NCBI GenBank assembly: GCA_949775045.1
Contig: OX459099.1
Span: 19,204,741-19,268,740 of the forward strand
Source: Metridium senile
Taxonomy: Eukaryota; Cnidaria; Anthozoa; Actiniaria; Metridiidae
DNA length: 64,000 bases
Direction of reading: 5' to 3'
Numbering within the stretch: the first letter of the stretch is position 1; every line of letters starts with the position of its first letter. The position numbers and the translations under genes are program-made. Below, piece after piece: positions 56,242 through 64,000 of this stretch. The notes beneath the pieces are model-generated. The model did no database searches, was not told the origin of the DNA, and saw only the letters and a program-made list of their open reading frames with translations.

Positions 56242-59200
56242 ATGTTTTCGAATACATATAAAGAGAAAATACATAATAATAGTATAACTGAAAAAATGTT
56301 TTCGAACCGATATAAAGAGAAAATACTTAGTAATAGTATAACTGAAAAAATGTCTAATAATATAATGGATCAACCGATACCAGAAATTAATGTACCGATT
56401 TTAAAACCTGTGAAAGCAACAAAAACGGTACATACAACGCAAAATACAGCTGCTGCAGTTCAACAGCAATTAAATAAATTCGCAGATTGGATTATGTCAT
56501 ATATTCCACCAGCGATCAAAAAGCCTATCAATGATCGTGTCGAGGCTTTGAAGAATAACATAAACGATATTTACAATAACCTTAGAACAAATGTTGTGGT
56601 TAATAAAACAAAACCTAACATCCAAATGAAGGAGTCTGCGTTGAAAGGATTTGTTACATCATATAGAATAAAAGGGATTGATAAGACAGATCCAAAATCA
56701 TTTCTAACGAATAATAAACAGAATGTCATAGACATGTTAAAACAACAAGAAAAACCAATCAAAATGAAACTTTTATTAGAGATTAAATTTTACAAGATGA
56801 ATAAGAAAGAGAAAGTAGATTCATACGGGTTTTTTCATAGTAAAATAGAAATTATCACAGAAGCAACTAATATAGAAGAGGTTTACAATAGACTAACCGA
56901 TAATATTTTAGAAAAGGTAGACAACTATCAAAATAAAGGTTCAGGATGGATATTCGAAAAAATAGTAAATTTTGATATTCATGTTGATAAATACAATCCT
57001 ATAGCAGCAAAATCATATATTCCACTACCAGAAAAACTAAAACAAAAAGAAGCTATTGTTAACATCAAAAATGATGATAATCAATGTTTCAAATGGTCTA
57101 TACTATCATGTCTATTTCCAACTAATAGAAATCCAAATAGATTAACCAAAAAATTAAAAGCAAATGCTGAAAAGCTAAACTGGGACGAACTTGAGTTTCC
57201 AGTACAGGTTGATAAGATCGGAATCTTTGAAAACAACAATCCTAAATACGCGATTAACGTGTACTCTTATGATAAGGATGTAACACCAATTAGAATTAGC
57301 GAAAACAATAAGCGGGAACAAACGATTAACATTCTTCTGATATCAGATGATAAAACAAACCATTACTGCTGGATCAAAAGTATGTCTAGATTAATTAATT
57401 CACAAACCAGCAAAAACGGGCATGTTAGATTCTATTGTGAGCGCTGCTTGTTATCATTTAAAACACAACAATCATTAGACAATCATTCAGATTATTGTAA
57501 TAATCATGAGGCTGTTAAAATAAGATTACCAAATAAAGGTGCAACACTAAACTTCAAAAATTACAACAATAGTATGCGTGTGCCATTTATAATATACGCA
57601 GATTTTGAATCACTAACAGAACCTATATCATCATGTCAACCAGAGGATAATAAATCTTTCACACAAAAATATCAGAAACATACACCAAGCGGATATTGTT
57701 ATATGATAAAATCCTATGATGATAATCTGTTTCAACCAGAGATTCACACATATACTAAGAAATCACCTGATGTGGATATTTCACAAAGATTTGTTGAAGC
57801 AATAGAAAAATCAGTAAGAAACCTATATCAAAAGTTTAAATATAACAAAAAGGTTAAGATGACAAACATTGATAATAAAAATTATAAAAACGCAACACAC
57901 TGCCATATATGTTTGAAAGAATTAAAGAAGGATAAGGTTCTAGACCATGATCATCTTTCTGGTAGATATCGTGGAGCGGCACACAATGATTGTAATCTAA
58001 ATTATAAAATTCCAAAGCATATTCCAGTTGTATTTCATAATCTAGCTGGATATGACGCTCATCTGTTTATTAAAAATCTTGGAGTGACAGAGGGTAATGT
58101 TGATTGTATTCCCAATAATGAAGAGAAATACATTTCATTCAAAAAAGAGATAGTTGTGGATACATTCACCAACAAGGATGGGAAAAATTGTAGTGTAAAA
58201 CGTGAGATTAGATTTATTGATAGTTTTAAATTTATGAGTAGTAGCTTAGATTCATTAGTTAGTAATCTTACAAAAGAACAATTCAGAAACATGTCTATGT
58301 TATATGATGGTAAAAAGTTGGATTTATTATTGAGAAAAGGGGTATATCCATATGATTATGTAAATTCACTAGACAGATTAAATGAAACTTTCCTACCACC
58401 AATAGAAGAATTTTATTCTAAACTAAATAGCACAAACATTTCAGAAGAAAATTATAAACATGCTCAGGAAGTATGGGATACATTCAAAATTAAAACAATG
58501 AAGGAATATCATGATCTATATCTCAAGAGCGATGTTATTCTTCTTGCAGATGTGTTTGAGAACTTTAGAGATGTTTGTCTAGAGAACTATAAACTAGATC
58601 CAGCATGGTATTATACAGCTCCAGGATTATCATGGGATGCGATGCTTAGAATGACAAATATTAATCTCGAACTGTTGAGTGATCCGGATATGATCCTTAT
58701 GATAGAACAAGGAATTCGTGGAGGAATTTCTATGATTTCTAAAAGATATGCTAAAGCTAATAATAAATATATGAATAACTATGATGAGAATAAAAAATCA
58801 AAATTTATAAAATACCTTGACGCTAACAATTTATACGGATGGGCAATGTCTGAACCACTACCTACACACGGATTCAAATGGATGAACAAAAAAGAATTGG
58901 CAAGGTGGAACAAACTTCCATGCATACTAGAGGTTGATCTAGAATATCCAATCGAATTACACGAGATGCATAACGAATATCCACTAGCACCTGAACGATT
59001 AACAATCAATAAGGTTGAAAAACTAATTCCAAATCTTGGTGATAAGAAGAAGTATGTGATTCACCACAAGACATTAAAATTGTATTTATCACTTGGAATG
59101 AAATTAACCAAAATCCATAGAGGTGTCTTGTTCAAAGAATCAAATTGGTTGGCACAATATATTAGCCTTAATACAGAGCTAAGAACTAAAGCCAAAAATG

Positions 59201-60039
59201 ATTTTGAGAAGGATTTCTTCAAACTGATGAATAATTCCGTATTTGGGAAAACCATGGAAAATATTCGTAATAGACAAGATATTAGATTAGTAACAAATGA
59301 ATCACAAGCAGCAAAATTAATAAATAAACCAAATTATAAAAAAAGAACAATATTCTCAGAAAATCTAACAGCAATACATATGGGTAAAACAGAGTTAGTA
59401 TTCAACAAACCAATCTATCTAGGAATGTCAATCTTAGATCTATCAAAGACGCTTATGTATGAATTCCATTATAATTACATCAAACCAAAATATGATAACA
59501 GAGCGCAACTACTATTCACAGATACTGATAGTTTAATGTATGAGATTGACACAGATGATTTTTATAATGATATTGAACAAGATATTAAGACAAAATTCGA
59601 TACAACCAATTATCCAGAAAATCATAAAGGAATCAAACAGAGGGTCAACAAAAAAGTTATAGGTATGATGAAAGACGAGACCGCTGGAGAAGAAATAGAT
59701 GAATTTGTAGGTCTACGATCTAAGCTATACGCTTATAAGATAGATGAAAAAGTTGGGAAACGTTGCAAGGGAGTGAAAAAATCAGTAGTAGACAAAACCA
59801 TTTCATTTGACGACTATAAAAAATGTTTATTCGAAGGAAAAGATGCTATAAGGAAAATGAATGTTATAAGAAGTTACAAACATGAAATATATACAGAAAC
59901 AGTAAACAAAGTTGCCTTATCAAGAGATGATGATAAAAGAAATATTCAAGTAGATGGTATTCACACACTTGCATACAGTTATAAAAATATTAATGAAAAA
60001 GTAATACTAAACAAAAAAATTGTAAACAAAAAATTGTAA
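56242..60039 (+). CDS. POLB: Protein-primed family B DNA polymerase of the Polinton, 1265 aa
   Basis: Replicative polymerase expected to copy the linear element from terminal-protein primers. N-terminal region: an 18-residue tandem duplication (MFSN-YKEKI...ITEKM), then NDDNQCFKWSI near 277, a C2H2-like zinc site CERC...H...CNNH (about 398-425), and an HNH/treble-clef-like HCHIC...DHDHLSG...HNDCN (about 553-582). 3'-5' exonuclease: YADFE (D454, E456), FHNLAGYD (598-605), YLKSD (D764). Polymerase: motif A LDANNLYG (D860), motif B KLMNNSVFGK (994-1003), motif C TDTDS (D1094, D1096) and KLY (from 1161). All catalytic acids are present. The start could also be the third in-frame Met after the duplicated leader. 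The 3' end converges with the integrase, with 25 bases between the stops. Confidence 0.95.
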   Translation: MFSNTYKEKIHNNSITEKMFSNRYKEKILSNSITEKMSNNIMDQPIPEINVPILKPVKATKTVHTTQNTAAAVQQQLNKFADWIMSYIPPAIKKPINDRVEALKNNINDIYNNLRTNVVVNKTKPNIQMKESALKGFVTSYRIKGIDKTDPKSFLTNNKQNVIDMLKQQEKPIKMKLLLEIKFYKMNKKEKVDSYGFFHSKIEIITEATNIEEVYNRLTDNILEKVDNYQNKGSGWIFEKIVNFDIHVDKYNPIAAKSYIPLPEKLKQKEAIVNIKNDDNQCFKWSILSCLFPTNRNPNRLTKKLKANAEKLNWDELEFPVQVDKIGIFENNNPKYAINVYSYDKDVTPIRISENNKREQTINILLISDDKTNHYCWIKSMSRLINSQTSKNGHVRFYCERCLLSFKTQQSLDNHSDYCNNHEAVKIRLPNKGATLNFKNYNNSMRVPFIIYADFESLTEPISSCQPEDNKSFTQKYQKHTPSGYCYMIKSYDDNLFQPEIHTYTKKSPDVDISQRFVEAIEKSVRNLYQKFKYNKKVKMTNIDNKNYKNATHCHICLKELKKDKVLDHDHLSGRYRGAAHNDCNLNYKIPKHIPVVFHNLAGYDAHLFIKNLGVTEGNVDCIPNNEEKYISFKKEIVVDTFTNKDGKNCSVKREIRFIDSFKFMSSSLDSLVSNLTKEQFRNMSMLYDGKKLDLLLRKGVYPYDYVNSLDRLNETFLPPIEEFYSKLNSTNISEENYKHAQEVWDTFKIKTMKEYHDLYLKSDVILLADVFENFRDVCLENYKLDPAWYYTAPGLSWDAMLRMTNINLELLSDPDMILMIEQGIRGGISMISKRYAKANNKYMNNYDENKKSKFIKYLDANNLYGWAMSEPLPTHGFKWMNKKELARWNKLPCILEVDLEYPIELHEMHNEYPLAPERLTINKVEKLIPNLGDKKKYVIHHKTLKLYLSLGMKLTKIHRGVLFKESNWLAQYISLNTELRTKAKNDFEKDFFKLMNNSVFGKTMENIRNRQDIRLVTNESQAAKLINKPNYKKRTIFSENLTAIHMGKTELVFNKPIYLGMSILDLSKTLMYEFHYNYIKPKYDNRAQLLFTDTDSLMYEIDTDDFYNDIEQDIKTKFDTTNYPENHKGIKQRVNKKVIGMMKDETAGEEIDEFVGLRSKLYAYKIDEKVGKRCKGVKKSVVDKTISFDDYKKCLFEGKDAIRKMNVIRSYKHEIYTETVNKVALSRDDDKRNIQVDGIHTLAYSYKNINEKVILNKKIVNKKL

Positions 60040-60064
60040 ACAAAAAAAAGTAGTAAACAAAAAT

Positions 60065-61054
60065 TTAATTCAAAACACTATCAGGTGGTAGCTGTGTATC
60101 TTCTGGAACTGATTGTAATTCCTCTCTAACAAAAGAACGTTTAGGGGCCCCTTCAGAGAGGAAATATAATACAGGTTGATCAGATGATACTATAGATCGA
60201 GATATATCATACATCTCTAACGACCAAATAGGATCAGTAGCACGATGTTTATCACCACCTTCCTCTTCACCAGGAGCGTATAAATATCTAACTTTCACGC
60301 CAGATGGCAATCTTTCTTCTTTCATACCAACAGGTCTTTTATATTTAAAATCTTTATGCGGAAGTTCTTTCATTTTTATCGATTCTGCAGGTTCTTTTCC
60401 AGTAATTCTTTTAACTTCACTATTAATAGATTTTACTACATCAGGTAGTCTATTAACCCATTCACGAGATCTTTCATCTTCCATAAGCATTTCTTGAGCG
60501 TACTGATGACTAAAAAGCTTTTCAGCAATAGTCCTATTAGCACGCTCGACCAAAGATTGTGCTTTATGATTTCCAGCTTCTCCTCGTTGAATTTTTATAT
60601 TTTTATTTTTTAATACTTTTGTTAATTCACCCATAAATTCTGTACCTGGATCAACCATCATTGTTTTCGGCCAATTCAATCGACGGGAATAGATCCTTGT
60701 GAAAGCTTTAGTAACTTCTGTTGAGTACTTAGACGTCAAGGGCTCAGCATCAATATATCTACTTGCTATATCAACAACCACCAAAGCATATTTGTAGGTT
60801 TTTCTTTTCACAGTATCATGTGGTAAGAATAATAGATCTGCTTGATGAATTTTGTTTGGTGTGAAAATATCCCAATGAGGTTTAGGAATATATTCAGGTT
60901 TTGATAAATATATCTGCCATAATGCTTGTTTCTCAAGCCATTTTTTTACAACATCTTCTTTGATATCTGCTGCATTTGATAGTTTGGAAATAGCAGAATA
61001 TCCTTTCCAATAACCTTGTGGGCTATAATAATATTCTGATAATGTTTTATTCAT
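60065..61054 (-). CDS. INT: Retroviral-type integrase of the Polinton, 329 aa
   Basis: DDE integrase that inserts the element into chromosomal DNA. The start is set at ATG 61052-61054 (MNKTLSEYY); the open frame extends to 61099 only with a TTG start and would overlap the capsid gene. The catalytic core shows D73 in HQADLLFLP, D135 in VDPGTEF and E170 in SLVERANRT, the last two 35 residues apart as in retroviral and Polinton integrases. There is no classical HHCC zinc finger at the N-terminus, as is usual for Polintons. The C-terminus has a basic SH3/chromodomain-like tail region (GVKVRYLYAPGEE). It is divergent from the capsid gene, with a 36-base shared promoter region. Confidence 0.93.
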   Translation of the reverse strand: MNKTLSEYYYSPQGYWKGYSAISKLSNAADIKEDVVKKWLEKQALWQIYLSKPEYIPKPHWDIFTPNKIHQADLLFLPHDTVKRKTYKYALVVVDIASRYIDAEPLTSKYSTEVTKAFTRIYSRRLNWPKTMMVDPGTEFMGELTKVLKNKNIKIQRGEAGNHKAQSLVERANRTIAEKLFSHQYAQEMLMEDERSREWVNRLPDVVKSINSEVKRITGKEPAESIKMKELPHKDFKYKRPVGMKEERLPSGVKVRYLYAPGEEEGGDKHRATDPIWSLEMYDISRSIVSSDQPVLYFLSEGAPKRSFVREELQSVPEDTQLPPDSVLN

Positions 61055-61090
61055 AATAGGTATAAATATATAATCTTTTATAAGATTATA
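61055..61090. promoter_or_regulatory. Divergent promoter region between integrase and capsid genes
   Basis: A 36-base AT-only-like spacer containing TATAAATATATAAT and TTATAAGATTATA separates two divergent ATG codons. It must hold both start regions. It resembles the short AT-rich leaders before the other Polinton ORFs. Confidence 0.5.
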
Positions 61091-62335
61091 ATGACGCAAT
61101 CAATTTCAGATAAGTTAGATGTAAATCGTGTTTACAAACAAGCTTTTGGATTAAAAGCAGAGAAAACAGTACATCGTGTAACATTCAACCCAAGCTCAGC
61201 AAATCCTGGTGAAACGTTGTATGTTCATATACCAAAGCTATCGGATAATGTTGTATTAGTTCCTGGTAGTGTAGGTCTTATTTTTAAATTAAACAAAGAA
61301 ACTGGAGCTCATGCTAACAATACAGTTGTAAATAATCTAGGACGAGCTCTTATTTCAAGAATGAGAGTTTTATACGGAGGTGAGATTTTACAAGATACAA
61401 ATCGTATTGATCTATATAATACATATTCCGATTTGTTTTTATTGAAACAAGAGCGTGAAAATATGCTAAGAGAAGGTGTTTCATCATCTAATATGCGAAA
61501 ATTACGAACAGCTGCAGGTGATAAAGTAGCGGCAGATGCAACAGAAGTAGGGCTAGCAGCAGTTTATAGTGATAAATATAGAATACCTATTAATCATCCA
61601 ATTCTTGATTCACATGGTGTGTTTTATCCAAAATCGTTAAGAAATACCCTATCCTTTGAAATTACACTTCCTGGAAGTTCGGAGATTACTATTACCAGCG
61701 ATTCATCAAAATCATACGCGTATAGTCTATCAAATATTGAGCTTGAATATGAGTGTATTGTTAGTAATTTTCTAGCACGTGAAGCTCAAGCAGCTTATCA
61801 AGTTGGTAGAGGGTTCTATTATGAAAATATTCTTCTCCACAAGACATTCTCAATTAATAAAGCCACAACATCGGTAATAAATGAGCATGTTAATATACCA
61901 AGACGATCTATGACAGGTATTTTGTGTTTGTTTACTGAAGCATATGTTTTAGGTACAAGAGACTCAGAAAAATTTGTTAACCCAGATATTACTCAAGTAG
62001 ATGTTAATGTGGATGGTCTGCCAAATAAATTATATTCGAAAGGAATGCTACCAACCGATTTTTGGAATTCTATTAGAGGTAGATTTGGTAAAACTGATAA
62101 TTTAACCCAAAAAGATTTCTATTCTAATAAATTTGCTCTATGGATCGATTTGAGAACATATCCTACTAATGATATTCATGGTAATGGGATGTTATTGAAT
62201 AGCACAAAAGATGGAGTTAAACTAGAAATTAGAAGAAAAGTAGGTGGTGCTGGTAATATAACATGTTATATGTATGTTGTTGCTGATGCTCTTATGGAAG
62301 TTGAAAATAGTGATTTAAAATCAATTGTGTATTAA
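61091..62335 (+). CDS. MCP: Probable major capsid protein of the Polinton, 414 aa
   Basis: The frame is predicted to be beta-rich, with no long helices or membrane spans. It contains VLYGGEILQDTNRIDLYNTY, PINHPILDSHGVFYPKSL, and near the C-terminus ITCYMYVVADALMEVE. Its position between the integrase and the ATPase matches the capsid gene of Polintons. The RVLYGGE.. / NHPIL..HGVF.P pattern fits proteins labelled F54H12.2-like in animal genomes, which are Polinton-derived; that link is from memory. If correct, this is the double-jelly-roll shell protein that would let the element form particles. A structure prediction would settle it. Confidence 0.75.
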   Translation: MTQSISDKLDVNRVYKQAFGLKAEKTVHRVTFNPSSANPGETLYVHIPKLSDNVVLVPGSVGLIFKLNKETGAHANNTVVNNLGRALISRMRVLYGGEILQDTNRIDLYNTYSDLFLLKQERENMLREGVSSSNMRKLRTAAGDKVAADATEVGLAAVYSDKYRIPINHPILDSHGVFYPKSLRNTLSFEITLPGSSEITITSDSSKSYAYSLSNIELEYECIVSNFLAREAQAAYQVGRGFYYENILLHKTFSINKATTSVINEHVNIPRRSMTGILCLFTEAYVLGTRDSEKFVNPDITQVDVNVDGLPNKLYSKGMLPTDFWNSIRGRFGKTDNLTQKDFYSNKFALWIDLRTYPTNDIHGNGMLLNSTKDGVKLEIRRKVGGAGNITCYMYVVADALMEVENSDLKSIVY

Positions 62336-62365
62336 AAAGATTTTTAGTATTATAAAATATAATAA

Positions 62366-62992
62366 ATGGAAGAATTAAAAAGCGAAACACCATTTCACAG
62401 TATTATAACCGGTCCAACAAATTCAGGTAAAACAAAATATTTAGTTGATTTATTAAGAAGTTCATATCGGTATGTATTTGAATATATTGTATTAATATGT
62501 CCAACGTATTCAAGAAACTCAACGTACAAAGGCTTTGCTAATAACGATCCAAGATTTATTGTTTTATCACCTGATGCTGATAGTGTTGATGAGATCAATG
62601 AATTATTATCATGTTGTAAGGAATTGTTTTCAGGTCAGAACACATTAATAATTCTAGACGACTGTGCTTTTTCAAAGGAATTAAAACAACGGTCTAATAA
62701 GTTTATAAATTTAGCATTTTCAGGTAGACATGATAAGATATCAGTATGGGTATTAACACAACAGCTAACAGCCATAGCAAAACCGTTTCGTGATAATGTT
62801 AGTTGTATTATATCATTTTATAACCCAAATAAAATATCCAATCAGATTCTTTTTGACGAGTTTGGTGGTGATTTAGGTTTAGAAAATAAAAAACATTTTT
62901 TAGAAATACTAAAATCGGAAAAATATTCTAGAGTATGCTTTTGTTTACGGCATCCATATATATCATATGTAGAAATACCTGGAATGATATAA
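62366..62992 (+). CDS. ATP: A32-type DNA-packaging ATPase of the Polinton, 208 aa
   Basis: FtsK/HerA-superfamily ATPase expected to pump element DNA into capsids. It has Walker A GPTNSGKT (residues 16-23), Walker B TLIILDDC (acids at 98-99) and a motif III-like segment VWVLTQQ after GRHDKIS. Its length is typical of the family. It is 30 bases downstream of the capsid gene, same strand, behind the leader TATTATAAAATATAATAA. The next ORF starts 26 bases after its stop. Confidence 0.92.
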   Translation: MEELKSETPFHSIITGPTNSGKTKYLVDLLRSSYRYVFEYIVLICPTYSRNSTYKGFANNDPRFIVLSPDADSVDEINELLSCCKELFSGQNTLIILDDCAFSKELKQRSNKFINLAFSGRHDKISVWVLTQQLTAIAKPFRDNVSCIISFYNPNKISNQILFDEFGGDLGLENKKHFLEILKSEKYSRVCFCLRHPYISYVEIPGMI

Positions 62993-63018
62993 ATAAATAA
63001 AAATATATATACTATTAT

Positions 63019-63591
63019 ATGACATCAATTCTCGATCAATATATGGATGATAATAAAATAGAAAAAGTGGAAAATGATGAGGTAATAGAAAAGAAACCAA
63101 AAAAGAAGCTGGATGTTAAAAAAGCCGATACAGAAATTGAAGAAAAAAGAGAACAATTATCTATTCTCGCAGTTCTTGGAACTATTAAAACTTATACAGG
63201 AGTAAATATGAATTTGGGTGATGTTAAAAAGTTGTCTCCAAAAGATGTGGATAAATATTATAATAGATATCAAATTTTAATGGGTAATAAAGTAACAAAC
63301 GGATTAGTTGATACTGCTATAGAAACAGCTGCTGAATTAGTTTCATATGTAATAACTATTGATAATAAAAAGGAGCTTTGTAAAGATTTACAGAAAAATG
63401 AATTGGTAAAACAAGAGCTAAATAACCTTGCTGGATTTGTTATTTTGAAAGGTGGAAGAACTGTTGCTTTAGCAAGTGGTTTACTTCAAATAGCAAAACA
63501 TATTAAAATTAGTAATAATGATAATTTTGAGAAGAATATTCATAAAACTATTGAGCAATCTCTTGAGCAGACTGTTGAAACTGTTGAGTAG
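63019..63591 (+). CDS. Polinton protein of unknown function, 190 aa
   Basis: The N-terminal 45 residues are highly charged (DNKIEKVENDEVIEKKPKKK). The middle is helical (LGDVKKLSPKDVDKYYNRYQ) and a hydrophobic stretch follows (GFVILKGGRTVALASGLLQIA, about 145-165) that could be a membrane or amphipathic helix. The end (IEQSLEQTVETVE) is encoded by the first units of the minisatellite at 63560-63850; the TAG stop lies inside a repeat unit where other units have CAG. The C-terminus has therefore probably been altered by repeat expansion. It is co-oriented with the capsid and ATPase genes. No family is recognised. Confidence 0.75.
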   Translation: MTSILDQYMDDNKIEKVENDEVIEKKPKKKLDVKKADTEIEEKREQLSILAVLGTIKTYTGVNMNLGDVKKLSPKDVDKYYNRYQILMGNKVTNGLVDTAIETAAELVSYVITIDNKKELCKDLQKNELVKQELNNLAGFVILKGGRTVALASGLLQIAKHIKISNNDNFEKNIHKTIEQSLEQTVETVE

Positions 63592-63850
63592 ACTCTTGAG
63601 CACTCTTGAGCAGACTGTTGAGCACTCTTAAGCAGACTCTTGAGCAGACAATAGAAACTGTTGAGCAGACTCTTGAACACTCTTGAGCAGACTGTTGAAA
63701 CTGTTGAGCAGACTATTGAGCACTCTTGAGCAGACAATAGAAACTGTTGAGCAGACTCTTGAGCACTCTTGAGCAGACTGTTGAAACTGTTGAGCAGACT
63801 ATTGAGCACTCTTAAGCAGACTCTTGAGCAGACAATAGAAACTCTTGAGC
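63560..63850 (+). repeat. Minisatellite of TTGAGCAGACT-type units
   Basis: Units such as GAGCAGACTGTTGAAACT and GAGCACTCTTGAGCAGAC recur more than 15 times, with a higher-order pattern of roughly 85-90 bases. The array begins inside the 3' end of the preceding ORF (as EQT/VET codons) and extends beyond its stop. Confidence 0.95.
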
Positions 63851-63920
63851 ATAAATAATAATAATATTATTAAATATTAATAAATCGTATAAGAATTTAT
63901 TAATATACTTGTATTATAAG

Positions 63921-64000
63921 ATGACAGAAAACAATGATAAATTAGTTGATGAACAAATAACTAAGGAACCTGAAAAAGTTCAAAAACAAAAAGATCCAAA
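63921..64000 (+). CDS. Start of a further Polinton ORF (cut by window end)
   Basis: ATG at 63921 follows the leader ATACTTGTATTATAAG, like those of the other element genes. The 26 visible codons are charged (MTENNDKLVDEQITKEPEKV) and remain open at the window end. The charged start resembles that of the preceding ORF; the product is unknown. Confidence 0.6.
   Translation, partial: MTENNDKLVDEQITKEPEKVQKQKDP

Larger units (their letters stand above)
56024..64000. mobile_element. Polinton/Maverick, left part (continues past the window)
   Basis: It carries the diagnostic set: protein-primed DNA polymerase B, retroviral-type integrase, double-jelly-roll-type capsid candidate and A32-type ATPase. 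The left end is placed by comparison with the intact paralogue, which is disrupted after CCTAC at 56019-56023; the element would then start AGTAATAG, agreeing with the AG termini typical of Polintons. The right end, terminal inverted repeat partner, 6-bp target duplication, minor capsid protein and protease are not in the window. Open frames are intact and closely spaced, suggesting a young insertion. Confidence 0.9.

Noticed and set aside
61055..61099. Integrase start at 61099 overlapping the capsid gene
   Set aside because: That start is a TTG; the first ATG is at 61054 and gives a normal Polinton integrase N-terminus.
63540..63809. 89-aa minus-strand frame rich in Leu/Ser/Cys
   Set aside because: It is the reverse translation of the minisatellite at the end of the Polinton 190-aa ORF.

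Overview
The window looks like nuclear DNA of a metazoan, most probably an anthozoan cnidarian (coral or sea anemone). It is AT-rich and gene-poor, with short GT-AG exons spread over kilobases, tRNA-derived SINEs, many palindromic MITE-like elements, a HEPN/NB-ARC/TPR gene of the kind expanded in corals, and a Polinton (Maverick). The species call is an inference from gene content and repeat style. No alignment was run, and exon models were built by eye from splice consensus, phase agreement and family resemblance.

Positions 1-7.4 kb hold the last exon of one small secreted cysteine-module protein and a complete three-exon paralogue (4079-4845) behind a TATA box, in the same orientation. A four-exon TMEM26-family membrane-protein gene (7481-13724) follows; its introns are full of microsatellites and also hold a SINE and a MITE. 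A 70-bp satellite array (about 16.8-17.8 kb) has been entered by three different palindromic elements. A six-exon gene (18928-24468) encodes a secreted BRICHOS-domain precursor ending in a dibasic site and a six-cysteine basic peptide. On the minus strand lie an uncharacterised single-exon gene (25277-26047) and a multi-exon CRAL-TRIO gene (28747-31397) that has lost its 5' end.

From 31398 onward the window contains two copies of one segment. Unit 1 begins at 31398 and unit 2 at 50282, an offset of about 18.9 kb. Each unit carries, in order, the 5' exons of a minus-strand gene for a small MGC-starting (probably acylated) protein, a Mutator-like element at the same target site, a minus-strand signal-peptide exon, and a plus-strand gene for a HEPN-NB-ARC-TPR (NLR-like) protein. 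In unit 1 the Mutator-like element is 5.7 kb long and contains a LINE (itself interrupted by a second LINE) and a second Mutator-like element; in unit 2 it is 76 bp. Unit 2 has gained several MITEs that are absent from unit 1, so unit 1 gives the empty-site sequences.

The unit 1 NLR-like gene is intact (41893-44772). The unit 2 copy is cut after its HEPN domain by a Polinton that runs from about 56024 past the window end. The visible part encodes protein-primed DNA polymerase B, a retroviral-type integrase on the opposite strand, a probable major capsid protein, an A32-type packaging ATPase, one unknown protein and the start of another. All four recognised reading frames are open with their key residues intact, so the insertion looks recent. 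Its genes are densely packed behind short AT-rich leaders, unlike the surrounding host DNA.
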